From Cristatella mucedo (Eukaryota; Bryozoa; Phylactolaemata; Cristatellidae): DNA of 64,000 bases. Shown here in pieces: positions 1 through 10,639 of the stretch; the first letter of the stretch is position 1; each line of letters begins with the position of its first letter. The notes under the pieces were generated by a model, which was not told where the DNA came from, did no database searches, and saw nothing but the letters and a program-made list of their open reading frames with translations. A program made the translations under genes and the position numbers. Location of the stretch: contig WPIO01000064.1 in assembly GCA_009760855.2 (NCBI GenBank), forward strand, positions 528,001 to 592,000, written 5' to 3'.

Positions 1-1965
1 TTGAGGTGCTCGAAGGCTGGGAGGGATCAAAGCAAAGGTACAACTGAGTGTCATCCGCATAGAAGTGAAAGCCTAGATTGTGCTTGGCAATCACATCAGC
101 GAGAGGGAGAGTATAAACGGTGAAAAGGACCGGACCTAGCACAGAGCACTGAGGTACTCCATATTTTAGAGGTACTTCAGATGATCTTTGTCCATTCACG
201 TCAACACTCTGGAGTCTCCCACTGAGATAGGACCTGAACCACTGCAGAGCAGTGCCAGTGATGCCCAGGCGAGATGAGAGGCGCTCTAGAAGTACTTTGT
301 GATCGATGGTATCAAAAGCTGCCGAAAGATCGAGCAAAACAAGAAGAGACACTCTACCCATGTCTGCATTCCTAAGTAGGTCGTTGTATACCCGAAGCAA
401 TGCTGACTCTGTGGAGTGATTAGCTCTAAAGCCAGACTGGAACTTACTAGCAAGGTGTGAGGTTTCGATATACGAGTTCAGCTGGTCTGCCACGACCCGT
501 TCCAGTGTCTTTGATAGGAATGGTAGAAGGGAGACTGGGCGGTAGTTGCTTAAGTTCTCTTGGTCTAGTGTAGCTTTCTTGAGAAGTGGCCTGACTACAG
601 CTTTTTTGAAAGGTACTGGGACCTGACCTGAGGCTAATGACATATTAATGATGTTGGTTATGCATGGCAATAGCAGATCAATGCAACGTAGGAGCAGGAC
701 AGTGGAAATAGGGTCCAGTGGACTTGTTGTCTTCTTTGATTGAGATACGAGCTTTAGGACTACATCACTGGTGACCTGTTTAAATGCAGACATTGAGGCG
801 CAGCCAGGAACCGAGGAACAGCATTCTAGTGGGAAGGTTGTCATCACAGGGATGGATTCCCTGATTTTGTCTATCTTCTGCACAAAGAATCGAGAGAAGC
901 GATCGGCTAGATCATCACAAGGATCGTCTGGTAAGGAGCTAACCTGGGAACGGTTGAGGAGATGGTTTATTGTCGACATCAGCATTTTTGGATTGTGCAT
1001 CTGTGATTCAACAATGTTTCTATAGAAGCTAGACTTAGCCTTTGCTAGGATCGATTGGTACGACCTACAGTAGTCTTCATATGCCTGTCGATGGACAGTT
1101 AGTCCGGATCTTTTGTATGCCTTTTCAAGCTTTCGTTTAGTAGACTTGGCTAGTTTAATGTCTGTGGTAAACCATAGGCCGTCTGGGCGGGGGGCGCACA
1201 GTGCGCTTTGTCAAAGGTGCAAACTCGTCGAGCGTGTCAGCTAGTGTCGTGTTGTAGCAATCTACCAGTGATGACAGATCGGAGGGAGGACTGAGCAGCA
1301 AAGGTGAAGCAGATATGCTCGCACGGACAGCATCGATGTCAAGGGTCTTGAGGTTTCGCGATTCACAGGTTATTTTAGAGGAGAATGTGGGCACACACTG
1401 TAGATTGAATGAGATCTGCATGTGGTCAGATAAGCAGGATTTGGTGATAACTGGTGATGACAAAGTGCAGTTATATGAGAAAATTTGGTCGAGTGTGTGA
1501 CCCTTGATGTGGGTAGGGCCATGCACATGAGCCACAAGAGATAATGAGTCTGTCAATGTACGAAATTCGGTGCTGAAAGCGTCAGATAAGTTATCAAAGT
1601 GAACGTTGAAATCACCCATAACGAGGAAGGATCGATTTCTTGCACACAGAATCGAAATGAGATCGGAGAAATCTGAGATAAAGGAGGATTTGGTACCTGG
1701 TGGGCGATAGACTACTGCCACTATCGGTAGCTTGTTTTCGGGTGAGACCAGGACAATTGATTCAAAAGACTGCTTCGAGGGTACCGCAAATGGCTTGAGG
1801 TTGAATTTCGAGCGCACGATCATAGCAACTCCACCTCCAGTTTTGATTGATCTAGGGGTGTGAAAGAACGTGAAACCAGATGGAGTAGCGTCTTTAATTG
1901 TCGGGCAGTTTATCGATTTCAGCCAAGTTTCAGTTAGGGCGAGCCGGTCGATACCATTTTCAGAA
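1..1965 (-). mobile_element. LINE-A copy 1: CR1/L2-like non-LTR retrotransposon, endonuclease and RT
   Basis: Read on the minus strand, 1965 down to about 1155 encodes the end of an apurinic/apyrimidinic-type endonuclease, with LALTETWL, a YRPPG motif, a GDFNVHFD metal/catalytic motif and a C-terminal SDH. From about 1150 to 1 the reverse transcriptase follows, with [12 protein letters not shown] (motif A), a VPQ..VLGPVLF block and the catalytic [10 protein letters not shown]. One frameshift near 1160-1180 separates the two parts. The RT is otherwise almost open, so this is a fairly young copy. The 5' end is truncated at about 1965 and the 3' end lies beyond the left edge of the window. Assignment to the CR1/L2 superfamily rests on the EN-RT layout and the (ATT)n 3' tails of sister copies. 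Confidence 0.9.
1155..1823 (-). pseudogene. LINE-A endonuclease fragment
   Basis: This 222-codon open frame holds the bulk of the endonuclease domain: YRPPG (central strand), GDFNVHFD, a TH..GHTLDQIF block and LSDH at the C-terminal side, the order expected for APE-type endonucleases of LINEs. It ends at a frameshift just before the linker to the RT. The apparent start codon is internal to the domain; the domain continues upstream to about 1965. Its role in the element is to nick the genomic target so that reverse transcription can be primed there. Confidence 0.85.
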
Positions 1966-3109
1966 GGAGAAAGGAAAAAGATATCATTATAGTGGCTATA
2001 CGTATGCTTGAGTTAAAATGACAGGACGCTTTCTTCAACGCCAGCGTGCGTTTTCTAAGATTTCTGCATTTTCTGTACGTAGCCATAGAAGCACTTTTAG
2101 ATACAGTGGGAAAATGCTTTTGCTGCCAAAAGGACAAAATGTTACTACGGGTTCGTGCTTTAATTTGCTGACTCTTTGGTGACCCACAATGTAGCTCAAT
2201 AAACGAGCTAGATCTATGTCAGCACTTTTTGCGACTAACTGCAAAACAATCATAACCAGAGTTAAGTGACATGCACGTCGATCGCTGATTCAGGCTGCAA
2301 GGTAGGTAAATAAGTTGCGAGAAAAGCAAGGCTTGGACGGGGTCAAAGGATAGGTAGGAATGGGGGGCAATTGGAGGCCATTTAAAGGAAAGCTGAGATT
2401 GTGTCGGCGGATAACAACAGCAACACGAAGAGTAGTCGCAGTAAAAAGAAGGGACACTTAAACTGAAAGAACCGTAAGGCACATCTTCCTATACGTAGAG
2501 GTTTGACAGCCATTTACATCTGTACCTCTCATTGATGTACGACACCCATTAAAGACAGGGTCCGCGATACCAAAGCGTTCCGACAACGTCCCAGAAGGAT
2601 CTGATGGTCAACAGTTCCAAAATTTTCTGATACATGCAACAATAATCACGAAATATTAAAATTGCGGATCACCCTCAGGTAACTGAATCTCTTTTAGGCA
2701 CTGAACGTATTGACTTACGAACGGACATCAAAAGCCACTCTCAAGTTCCGCTTGCGCTACAGAAACCTCTGTCAGTGACAAGCGGTTCTTTATCATGGCT
2801 AGATAGAGTTATAGTTATATGTGCACTCATACATACAGGCCACAGTTGCACAACTGTCTTCATTATATGGAGCTCGGTCAGCAACAGCAGCAAAATCAGC
2901 TTAGGTGGAGGCAGCAGCGGCGGCAGACATGCCATCTAGGGAAACCAGTTGGGGAGGTCCTACTCTGAGTAGAATTGTTCAAAAGGTCACTGTAAACCCG
3001 AAATAGAGCAGTTTATGTGGAATTGTTTGCTCTACTTCCGTACGGATGAAAATGTTTAATCCAAGTGTGAGTTAAATGTGTGACGGTCGACACGAGCTTA
3101 CATCGCAGG
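1966..3109. other. Interval without recognised gene
   Basis: Only short, unrelated open frames occur, with no conserved domain, no plausible exon with strong splice sites and no match to the repeat families found elsewhere in the window. It separates a minus-strand LINE-A copy from a plus-strand LINE-A 3' end. Confidence 0.5.
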
Positions 3110-3537
3110 ACACGCGATCCTGCATTTGGAGACCGTGCATTTAGTCCGCACGCTCCCAAAGCCTGGAACTCCCTCAGACGTGCGTCAGAACATCCCCTGA
3201 CTTGACCTCATTTAAAAAGACCTTACAGACACACCTATTTCGGACAGCATTAAGTGGGTCCCTGTGATTCGTCATTTTCTGATTGAGGTCTCTGTGATTC
3301 GTTCTTCATGTGCTTATGCGTGCTGACACTGTGCATGCTGCCACTAACCACGTTTGCATGCTGACTCTGTGCATGTCACCCCTAACCATGCTATTCATGT
3401 CGTTTATCAAGCATGATATTACTCACCATTCAATCGCGTTTCCCTTTGCAGCAAATGTAAAGCGCCTAGAAAAAGATTGAGTTCTCTGAGGGTGCTTTAT
3501 CAAGTGCATTATTGCTATTATTATTATTTGCAAAGAA
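3110..3537 (+). mobile_element. LINE-A copy 2, 3' end
   Basis: This matches the end of the LINE-A ORF (the block encoding AWNSLP.. and SPDLT.FK is recognisable at about 3150-3230), then the 3' UTR with repeated GTGCTGACNCTGTGCATG-type units, and finally the diagnostic 3' end AAGCGCCTAGAAAAAGATTG followed by an ATT-rich tail. It is strongly 5' truncated, as is usual for LINE copies. Confidence 0.85.
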
Positions 3538-3599
3538 ATGTCGTTGGAAAAGCATTGAGAGCACTCACCTGTGCCATAAGGCGCTTACTGTTGGCGCGA

Positions 3600-3830
3600 A
3601 ACTCGGCAGACGAGCTCGTCTGTCGTGAACGTCGCAGTTGCCACCCTTGTCAGGCTAGACATAGTAATACCTGCTCGTCTGAGGCAAATCGCTAAGATAC
3701 TTTGAAATCAACCTCAGGTCCCGTAGAGACCATGCCTTTAGCTGTATGCACCGAAAGCGTGGAAATCGACTCCCGACTGACGTCTCGATATTTCTGAACT
3801 TGACGATATTTCAATGACACCTGTTTCCTA
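3600..3830 (+). mobile_element. Degenerate LINE-A fragment
   Basis: A short block at about 3606-3660 encodes the CRERRSCH signature seen in the C-terminal part of LINE-A ORF2 (compare 55180-55260). The following bases resemble the later AWN/SLPT region but are badly decayed. Boundaries are approximate. Confidence 0.4.
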
Positions 3831-4545
3831 CAGCATTTACTTGGTTTGTGTGGATTTTCCCCTATGCCGTTTTGCATGCTGACACTGTGTATGCTATCAG
3901 TAAGTAATTGATATGCTTCCATTAAATCACATGCAAAGTTCATAGAAATTGATTTTGTTCTCTTGAAGAGCTATACAAAAAACTTGTTAGTATTATCAAG
4001 TAGGATGAAATGGCTTCTTTAAACAACTAAAATGACCCCATTCATTTCCTGAATGTATTTCACCAGGTACGGGTTCCCCCAAAAAAGTACTATACTTCCT
4101 AACCTGGATATTACGTATTCAGTAGACTTGATGGATGGATTATTATTACATCCGATTGTGCCTTGGCTGCATGTATTTATCTCCGCAAGGACACAAACAC
4201 TAGGACGGCGCTACGCTGGACAGCTTTCTCTCGAGCCTCGTTCCAAGTTTAAGCAGCTTAGGTTCAATGGCCGCACCTCGAGGTGTGCGGAGGCGGAGAA
4301 AGGAAAACCTGCGGTTAACCGGCAAGCGGAACGCCGTATCGCCACGAAATCGGATGAAGGAAAAATCACCTGCTCGTAACTGCCTGCGGGTGCAGGAGCG
4401 TGTGGCTGTGCTTTTTCTTCTTACCTATTTCAGAGCCATGGCCTGAACGACTAGTGTTCGATAATTGACGAGCCTGAGAGCTGGTTCCGTTGGCCCGGTA
4501 AAGGAATCGGTACTAGGTGCTCGATTGTCTAGCTCACATGCAGCG

Positions 4546-4553
4546 TATAAATA
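4546..4553 (+). promoter_or_regulatory. Possible TATA box
   Basis: TATAAATA stands 25-35 bp before a pyrimidine-rich CATTG-like initiator region at about 4570-4580. Downstream is a leader-like stretch, then a LINE-A tail, then the 5.4-6.8 kb region. A TATA match alone is common by chance, and no transcript start can be proven. Confidence 0.2.
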
Positions 4554-4660
4554 GAAGTAAACTAGTCTCATTGATTCTTACAAAAGTGTAGTAGCGGCGT
4601 CGAAGTAGCAGCCGAAAATATTCACACGGCGAGAAAATTACCATGTATTGCATAACTTAC

Positions 4661-4735
4661 AGCAAATGTAAAGCGCCTAGAAAGAGATTGAGTTCTCTGA
4701 GGGCGTTTTATCAAGTGCATTATTATTATTATTAT
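4661..4735 (+). mobile_element. LINE-A 3' tail fragment
   Basis: Seventy-five bases carry only the LINE-A 3' terminus (GCAAATGTAAAGCGCCTAGA, the GAGTTCTCTGAGGGCG block and (ATT)n). This is an extreme 5' truncation. Confidence 0.85.
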
Positions 4736-5065
4736 AACTCGAGAACAGGACTGACCGTTCGCCGAGAGTACTGAAAGTCTAGTAAAGAAACAATTAAGCG
4801 ATGACCATGAATATCAGTTCAGTCGCGTACTATTGTTAAATTCAATCATAAGGTAAATCTTTCTCAGCTACTAGCAGACATGACCGTCGGCGTTATGGGA
4901 ACTGTTGCGGTAATGACTTTTGACCATGCCGCGACTACTAGAACAGGCGTATCTGTGCTATAATCGTTTGTCTTTCTTTAAAGTTGCACCGCTGACTGAA
5001 ACCAACGTCGTTGTAATCTCTGCCGATCAGCAGGCCGCTCACCAATTTGAAGAGGGAGGTAAGGC

Positions 5066-5072
<7 letters not shown>

Positions 5073-5140
<68 letters not shown>
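5073..5140. repeat. (GA)n microsatellite
   Basis: A nearly uninterrupted GA dinucleotide run of about 68 bp. It creates spurious open frames of Arg/Glu or Ser/Leu on the two strands. Confidence 0.95.
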
Positions 5141-5144
<4 letters not shown>

Positions 5145-6001
5145 CCATCCTTGCCATGTCGCTTCATCACGTGGCGTATTTACTGTTGCCACATTTACGC
5201 TGCAGCTCATTTGCGTGTGCAGGAGCAGAGCTCGTATATTGTAGTCGTTGTCCGAGCGCCGCTATGTGTACAGTCTTCCGTGTCTGCATATATTGCTATA
5301 CGTACTTTGGCGTAGTCAGTTGGGAGAAGTTCCTCGCGCATTGACTACGGCAAAGCCATTGCAGCAGCCGACAATACAAGATGCCGCAGCGCATCGCTTT
5401 AACGTATGTGCGGCTCTTCAGCTTCTCACTTAACACGCCGATGGACCGGAATGAATTAGCTCAGGCACTGCAGAGAGTGGATCATCGCATTAAAGTTCTT
5501 TGGGGGCTATGTGCAAGCGTATCGCTTGTGTCCTTTCTAACGACGTATGCAGTTTCACAATGCACAAGCGCTCATTGGCCTATTCACCGCGGCTATAAGT
5601 CACCATTGCTCAAAGGTGTCAGTTTGTTCCCACGAATTAATCTAGAGGTCAGTTATGGCAGCTATCAATAAATGATCCATCGCGGTCATAGGTAGCACAT
5701 GCTAGGGAAAGCAGTCGATAATGAAATTAACAGACCTCTTACGAGCAATAAGCTTTTCTTGGAAAATTCCGAAACTAGGGAACTTAGCGTGTTTAAGGTT
5801 GCTTTTTGCAGCGTTCACCAACAGATCATTCGCAGCAGCGTACGTATGCACTGAGCTGCCCGCTTAGTGGTTTTAGCGTTGGGAATTAATCCTGAAATTC
5901 GGAATTTTCTGATAACCAACGCTCCGAGGAATCGCTCAGATGTTTGAGTGGTACCGAACACGTGCTCGCCTTAACGTACTCTGCAATATATTTCTCGATC
6001 C
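5141..6001. other. Interval upstream of ETS gene
   Basis: It contains one unassigned 96-codon open frame (5381-5671, see findings) whose stop codon overlaps an AATAAA, but no exon matching the SAM/PNT or N-terminal domains expected upstream of a GABPA ETS domain. No known repeat is recognised. Confidence 0.4.
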
Positions 6002-6107
6002 ATGACTCATTCGATTAAGTTGGTTTGTTTAGTCATGATGGTAGCGAATGCAATCGAGAAGCCATCGACGAGCCAATCTCTAGTGAAGCAACCTGCAGTG
6101 AATCAAG
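6002..6107 (+). CDS. GABPA: ETS gene exon 1 (or internal exon from 6033)
   Basis: Open from ATG 6002, with in-frame ATGs at 6035 and 6038, to the strong donor AATCAAG|GTGAGT. The phase (1) fits exon 2 exactly. A stop lies in frame upstream at 5972. GTTTGTTTAG|TC just before 6033 could instead be a splice acceptor from an unseen exon. Confidence 0.6.
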
Positions 6108-6842
6108 GTGAGTGAGCGAGCGACCGAGTAAGCTGCTCGCTCGCTTACCCCTAGCAGGCTGCTTGCGGCGAGGTCACGTGGGAGGTCGTGCTGTCGCACT
6201 GTTTCTGCTGCTCCATCTCTGGCGGTAATAGCATGCGGCGAAGCTTTGCTCTTTCATTGACGGCACTTTTCGTTTATACAGGAAGTGCTACAGCGCCAGT
6301 CCAGCTCTGGCAGTTTCTGCTTCAGCTGCTGATGAACTCTTCGGTTCAGCATCTAATACAATGGGCGGGAGAGGGTGGAGAATTCCAGCTGGTCAAACCT
6401 GCAGAGGTGGCAGCTCTTTGGGGCGAACGGAAGGGCAAGGTGAAGATGAGCTACGAGAATTTTAGCCGGGCGATTAGATACTACTACACTCAAGGCATGA
6501 TGGTGAAAGTAAGTGCATGTCAAAGCCGTCATCTTTGCGATGATTGGCAAGCAAGTGCTTTTGCTGCGTCCACTCGCAGTAGCATGAACGCTGCCAGCCG
6601 ATCCGCGGCTTCTGTAGGTGAAAGGTAAACGGTATGCTTATAAATACCAGTGCGACCTTAAGAGTCTGATTGGCTGGTCTGCCGGCGAGCTGCAGCAGCT
6701 CCTTCTGGCAGGTTCCGCAAGCGATCTGCAGGCGGTGCGAGATAGACTACAAATCGCGGTGCCGTGGAAGTATCAGAAAGCTCAACAATCTGAGGATCTT
6801 TTGGCGCTGGCGATGCTCAGCAGCTTATCACCTACCTCGTGA
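6002..6842 (+). CDS. GABPA: GABPA-like ETS-domain transcription factor (three exons)
   Basis: Exons 6002-6107, 6282-6508 and 6618-6842 join in frame (phases 1 and 0) through GTGAGT/TACAG and GTAAGT/TGTAG splice sites to give a model of 185 aa. Residues about 40-125 are a complete ETS winged-helix DNA-binding domain. It opens with VQLWQFLLQLL, carries the recognition helix FSRAIRYYY with the two base-contacting arginines, and ends KRYAYKYQCDLKSLIGWSA. The CDLKxLIGxSAxEL extension is typical of GABPA rather than of other ETS subfamilies, so it probably binds CCGGAAGT-type sites in the nucleus, in vertebrates together with GABPB. Vertebrate GABPA is about 450 aa with a PNT domain; none is found here. 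Either this is a short paralogue starting at 6002, 6035 or 6038, or upstream exons join at the TTTAG before 6033. An AATAAA lies at 7301. Confidence 0.8.
6282..6508 (+). CDS. GABPA: ETS gene exon 2 (main part of ETS domain)
   Basis: Bounded by TTTATACAG and AAA|GTAAGT. It encodes LWQFLLQLL, GEFQLVKP, the W..RK segment and the recognition helix SRAIRYYY. Confidence 0.92.
6618..6842 (+). CDS. GABPA: ETS gene exon 3 (end of ETS domain and C-terminus)
   Basis: Acceptor CTTCTGTAG. Begins VKGKRYAYKY, completing the wing of the ETS domain, then the GABPA-type CDLKSLIG extension and a Leu/Gln/Ala-rich C-terminus ending at TGA 6840-6842. Confidence 0.9.
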   Translation: MKGKRYAYKYQCDLKSLIGWSAGELQQLLLAGSASDLQAVRDRLQIAVPWKYQKAQQSEDLLALAMLSSLSPTS

Positions 6843-7300
6843 GGTGCTTGAAACCTCAGTGGAAGCGTCCCCGCCCACAGGCTTTGACTAGCATGGTGTC
6901 ATGCGATGGCGACGATACCATTATGCTAGTGAGTGTTATAACTGGCAATACCTATTTTGGTCATTGAACAACGAATTTTTCGCGATACAACACCGACGTC
7001 ACGAGCTACGCAATTATCTCGGACGATATGAGCGTGACTGTACTATGTCAGAATGAGCAGAATCGGCGTGTGAGGGCTCTGAACTACGTCCAAGAACCAG
7101 ATTGGGTCACACTTTGTTGGCCCATCGATGGCTGCAGGATCGTGGTTTCACGACGCAGAGCTGGCAGACCAGTGGCGATGACAATGACAGTTAGAATACA
7201 AACGTAACTGGTAATGCTGGTCACCTCGCTGGACAGCAACGTTAGCGCTGTAGGAACGAAATTTGACCTTTTTGCAATGCTAAGCTCTTGACTGATTTGC

Positions 7301-7306
7301 AATAAA
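7301..7306 (+). terminator. Candidate polyadenylation signal of ETS gene
   Basis: AATAAA occurs about 460 bp after the ETS stop codon and is followed by a T/G-rich stretch. It is the first such hexamer downstream on the plus strand that was noticed. Confidence 0.45.
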
Positions 7307-7569
7307 TGAATATGAATATTGGAATTTTAGTGTCAACCATTTCAAAGCTTTTTCTTTTACTTATTTAGATATTGCTGCATAATTGTCACCACTGCATGAA
7401 AGAATCTTCATAATTTCCAATGGGCAGTTTCTTTTTATGGGAAGTGGTGGCTTCCTTTTTTGTCTAGGCTTTATTTGGCCGTGACATGGCGCTTGAAGAT
7501 TACTTCAAACTCTTGATCACTTCTAGATATTCTTGCATTGCCTTCATGCAACTGAACGACCGCAGATGC

Positions 7570-8005
7570 TTTGAATGTGGTTTTCTCTTCTGATAGGTGA
7601 TGCTGTTGGCGACCATGACCATGTGCTCAAAATTTAGATGTCGTTGGTGACAGCTGCCTAAATTTTAAAATCTTCATTCAGAAGAGTGCTTCTACAGGTA
7701 GCCAATACGTCTGATCCTTGTCTAAAATTAGGAGCTGTCTTCCACAGTTGCTTGCAAAGTTGTTTAACTAGCTCCTTAATTCTTACTCGGCTCGATTATC
7801 GTAGTTCCCCTTTGGCTGGGCTACAAAAAAAGCAACTAGTTCATTGCCAATGGCTATGAATATGGCTGCAAGGCAAGTTTTCAAGTCCTAGAGGCTTGAC
7901 TACGTGTCTCCTTTGCTAAAAGAGATAGGGTGGCTGCAGCTTGATTAACGGATATAGAGAAAAGTTCTTACGCTGACCCACATGCCCGCCACGGCTTTGC
8001 CCTAG
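7570..8005 (+). mobile_element. LINE-B fragment, degenerate
   Basis: Aligns by eye with the post-RT part of the intact-looking LINE-B copies at 12.2 and 29.0 kb (blocks encoding [12 protein letters not shown]-like, [11 protein letters not shown]-like and VLTLTHKARHG-like segments), but with many frame breaks. It joins a short minus-strand LINE-A piece at about 8010. Confidence 0.65.
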
Positions 8006-8009
8006 CTGC

Positions 8010-8112
8010 AACTGCCGGATTTCACAAGCTGGTAAACCAGCAAGCAGTGAGTTACAGAAGTTACGACAGGATTTAAAAAAGCATACGATGTAAAAAGAGC
8101 TTTTAAAAGTAT
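8010..8112 (-). mobile_element. LINE-A internal fragment
   Basis: On the minus strand it encodes the [15 protein letters not shown] block characteristic of the LINE-A ORF2 C-terminal part. It sits directly against the LINE-B fragment, so one element probably interrupts the other. Confidence 0.6.
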
Positions 8113-8277
8113 TAGGCGCCCATTTTGGCAGCCCCCCCCCAGTCCGCCGCCCGGGCACTTGTGTCCTTCCTGGTCATCAATATGGCGTGAAGAGAAGAGC
8201 AGTCAAAATTTCAATCAAACGTTCAAGCGGCAGGTTCAAGCGGTTCAAGGTTCAAGCGGCAGCACTCCACTGAAACT

Positions 8278-9685
8278 GCTCCCTTCCGTGTAATCAACGA
8301 CATCTTATGCTTCAATGGTGACGGGAATGTACCTATCGAAGCCCTATCGCAGCTAGACCTATCAGCCGCCTTCTATACTATTGATCGCGGTAGCCTACTT
8401 GAACGATTGAGAATAACGATAGGTCTGGCAGAAGAGGCACTGGCGTGGTTTAAATCGTACTTGTTCGATCGTGTTTAATCCGTGTCGTGTGGGGTCAGGC
8501 CTCATCCACCAGACCAGTCCCCTGTGGAGTCACGCAAGAGTCAGTCCTCGGTCTTTTGCTGTTGTTCTCCATTTATTCTATACCTCTAGGAAAAGTGATT
8601 CGGGCCCATGGAATAGGCTATCAGTTTTATTATGACGATACTCAGCTGTATTTGTCATTTAAACCGTTGGAATGTGTTGCAGCGACTGACAAACTAAATG
8701 CTTTCCTTGCAAATATTTGATCTTGGATGTTGACAAATTTCCCTTAACTGAACGACAATAAAATAGAACCGCTACTCATAGGACACTCCAAGCGTGAGGC
8801 TGGACTAGAAGGCCTAATTCTTCTATTAGGGGATGCTGTTGTGCGACCATCTGTGTGCGACCATATAGGCTTCGAATTTAGGTGTCGTCGTCGACAGTTG
8901 CCAAAATTTCGAAAGCTTCGTTAAGAAGGCTGCTCCCACGGCTTGCCATCACGTGCGATCGCTATCTAAGATTAAGAACTGTCTTTCACAGTGGTTTTCA
9001 AAAAATTAATCTCCTTAGTTCTTTCTCGGCTAGATTAGTGTAATTCCCTTTTGGCTGGGCTACCGGAAAAGCCATTTGGCCACTGTGGCTGGCGATGAAT
9101 GAGGCTGAAAGGCTAGTTAGCAAATCCCAGAAATTTGACCATGTGAATCCGCTACTGAAAGAGCTTGGATGGCTGCCGGTGGATCAAATATTTACGCTGA
9201 CCTAAAAGGCTAATGACCCAAAGGGTCATCACATGGATTCTTCATACCTAGCTCAACTGGTGTACTAGTTAGGCTCCTCGTGTCCTCAAGTCCCGTTTGG
9301 AAAATAAATTAGCGGCTCCATGGCCTCCGCTTAAAGACAGTTAGTGGCAGGAGCTTTTTCTCAGCAGGTCCTAGATTGTTGAACTCACTTCCACTATTCC
9401 TTTGCAACAACATCTACTCTCCTGCTGCCAACTGAGGCTCATCTTTTCCAGCCGTTCTGAGCTGCTACTTCCATAACACTCAGTACCCCAGTTGCTCCTT
9501 TGATTCAGCTATGCTTCTAAGTTTTTCTTAATTTCTTTTTGTTTCGTGAGATGCAATCTATTGTCAACCGAGTGCGTGCCGAAAGCAGCTACGGCTTTTA
9601 GAGCACTTCACTAAGCTCTCTTACGTAACAACTGCATAGTCTTTGTGGCTTTATAGAGTTACATAATGAGATACCTTACAGACGC
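8278..9685 (+). mobile_element. LINE-B copy with RT remnant and 3' end
   Basis: From about 8340 it encodes LDLSAAFYTID (RT motif A), then at about 8520-8650 a [11 protein letters not shown] block and [12 protein letters not shown], the RT catalytic motif with YYDD in place of the usual YADD. Next come the LNDNKIEPLLIGH-like segment and the LINE-B C-terminal region. The 3' end (TTTATAGAGTTACATAATGAGATACCTTA) is a decayed form of the LINE-B terminus. Multiple stops and frameshifts make it non-functional. Confidence 0.8.
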
Positions 9686-10009
9686 CGACCTCCGAAGAAA
9701 CATTTGCAGTGCTAGAGTTGCGTCAGAGTCACGCTGAGGGGATTTCTTAGTCATCCCCATGTCAAGTTGCCTGCGGTCACCAAAATGAGAATATTAGTGG
9801 ACGTGGATGCATACCGCCAGAAAATTTCAGTTCGTACGCAGTTGAAGTTCGCGACTCCCGGAAAAGGACAGCCTGCCAGAGTGAGCGGTCGATCCCACAA
9901 TCAAAAGGTATGGATACAAGGAGATGGCGAACAGAACGCTGAATCCCTTAGAGACTTGAAGCCGTATGGGTCATCGTGTCGCGATGCTATCGATGGCAGC
10001 ACCCATTTT

Positions 10010-10330
10010 ATGGTGCTGACAGCAAGATTCAATAGAGGGCGAGCTAAAGCGGCCAGATTGTGACTGACAGTCATTATTTGTGGTTCCTGAATAGTGACGC
10101 CTACGAACAGATTATGCCCTAATTTATGACCGAGGTCGCATAAAAGCCGGTGCCGTCGGATAGGCAGTCAGCTGTGATTCTGGAGTCGGCGCACGAGGTT
10201 AAGCTCTAGGCCACGGAGCCGATGGTGCACGTCGTGGGCCGAAGTTGAATGCCTGTAAACCTCCGCTGCTGTAAATAGACTTGTCTACGTTATAGATACG
10301 AACTTATTATGCTAAGGTAGGAGCGCTTTT
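10010..10330 (+). repeat. Dispersed repeat R1, copy 1
   Basis: The run from GGCCAGATTGTGACTGACAG through the GGTTCCTGAATAGT block to TAAATAGACTTGTCTACGTT is clearly similar to 56810-57260 and, more distantly, to 54150-54560. No coding potential is shared. Class unknown. Confidence 0.6.
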
Positions 10331-10639
10331 TCGCTGAAGTGCTCCTGCTGCTATCGGTGTACCAGCGCCAGTATCGGAGCAGTACATACAAGGAACTAAT
10401 TGTGATACAAGGGTCAAGCCCTCGATCGAGATCTCCGTCAGTTGATCGATCGAGGCACCGCGGTTTAAGATTTAGGCCTTCTAATTCCCGAGCCATAATG
10501 CAGTGATCATTTCGGCAGCGCCTGGCATGGTTTTGCAATAGCGGTTGAGCGTTCGAGCATCCCTACAAGGCTTGGTCTGCCGTAACTATTTCATAAGCAG
10601 TCTGCCGTTCAAAGTTAGCGGCAAAGTTCAAAGCTCGTA

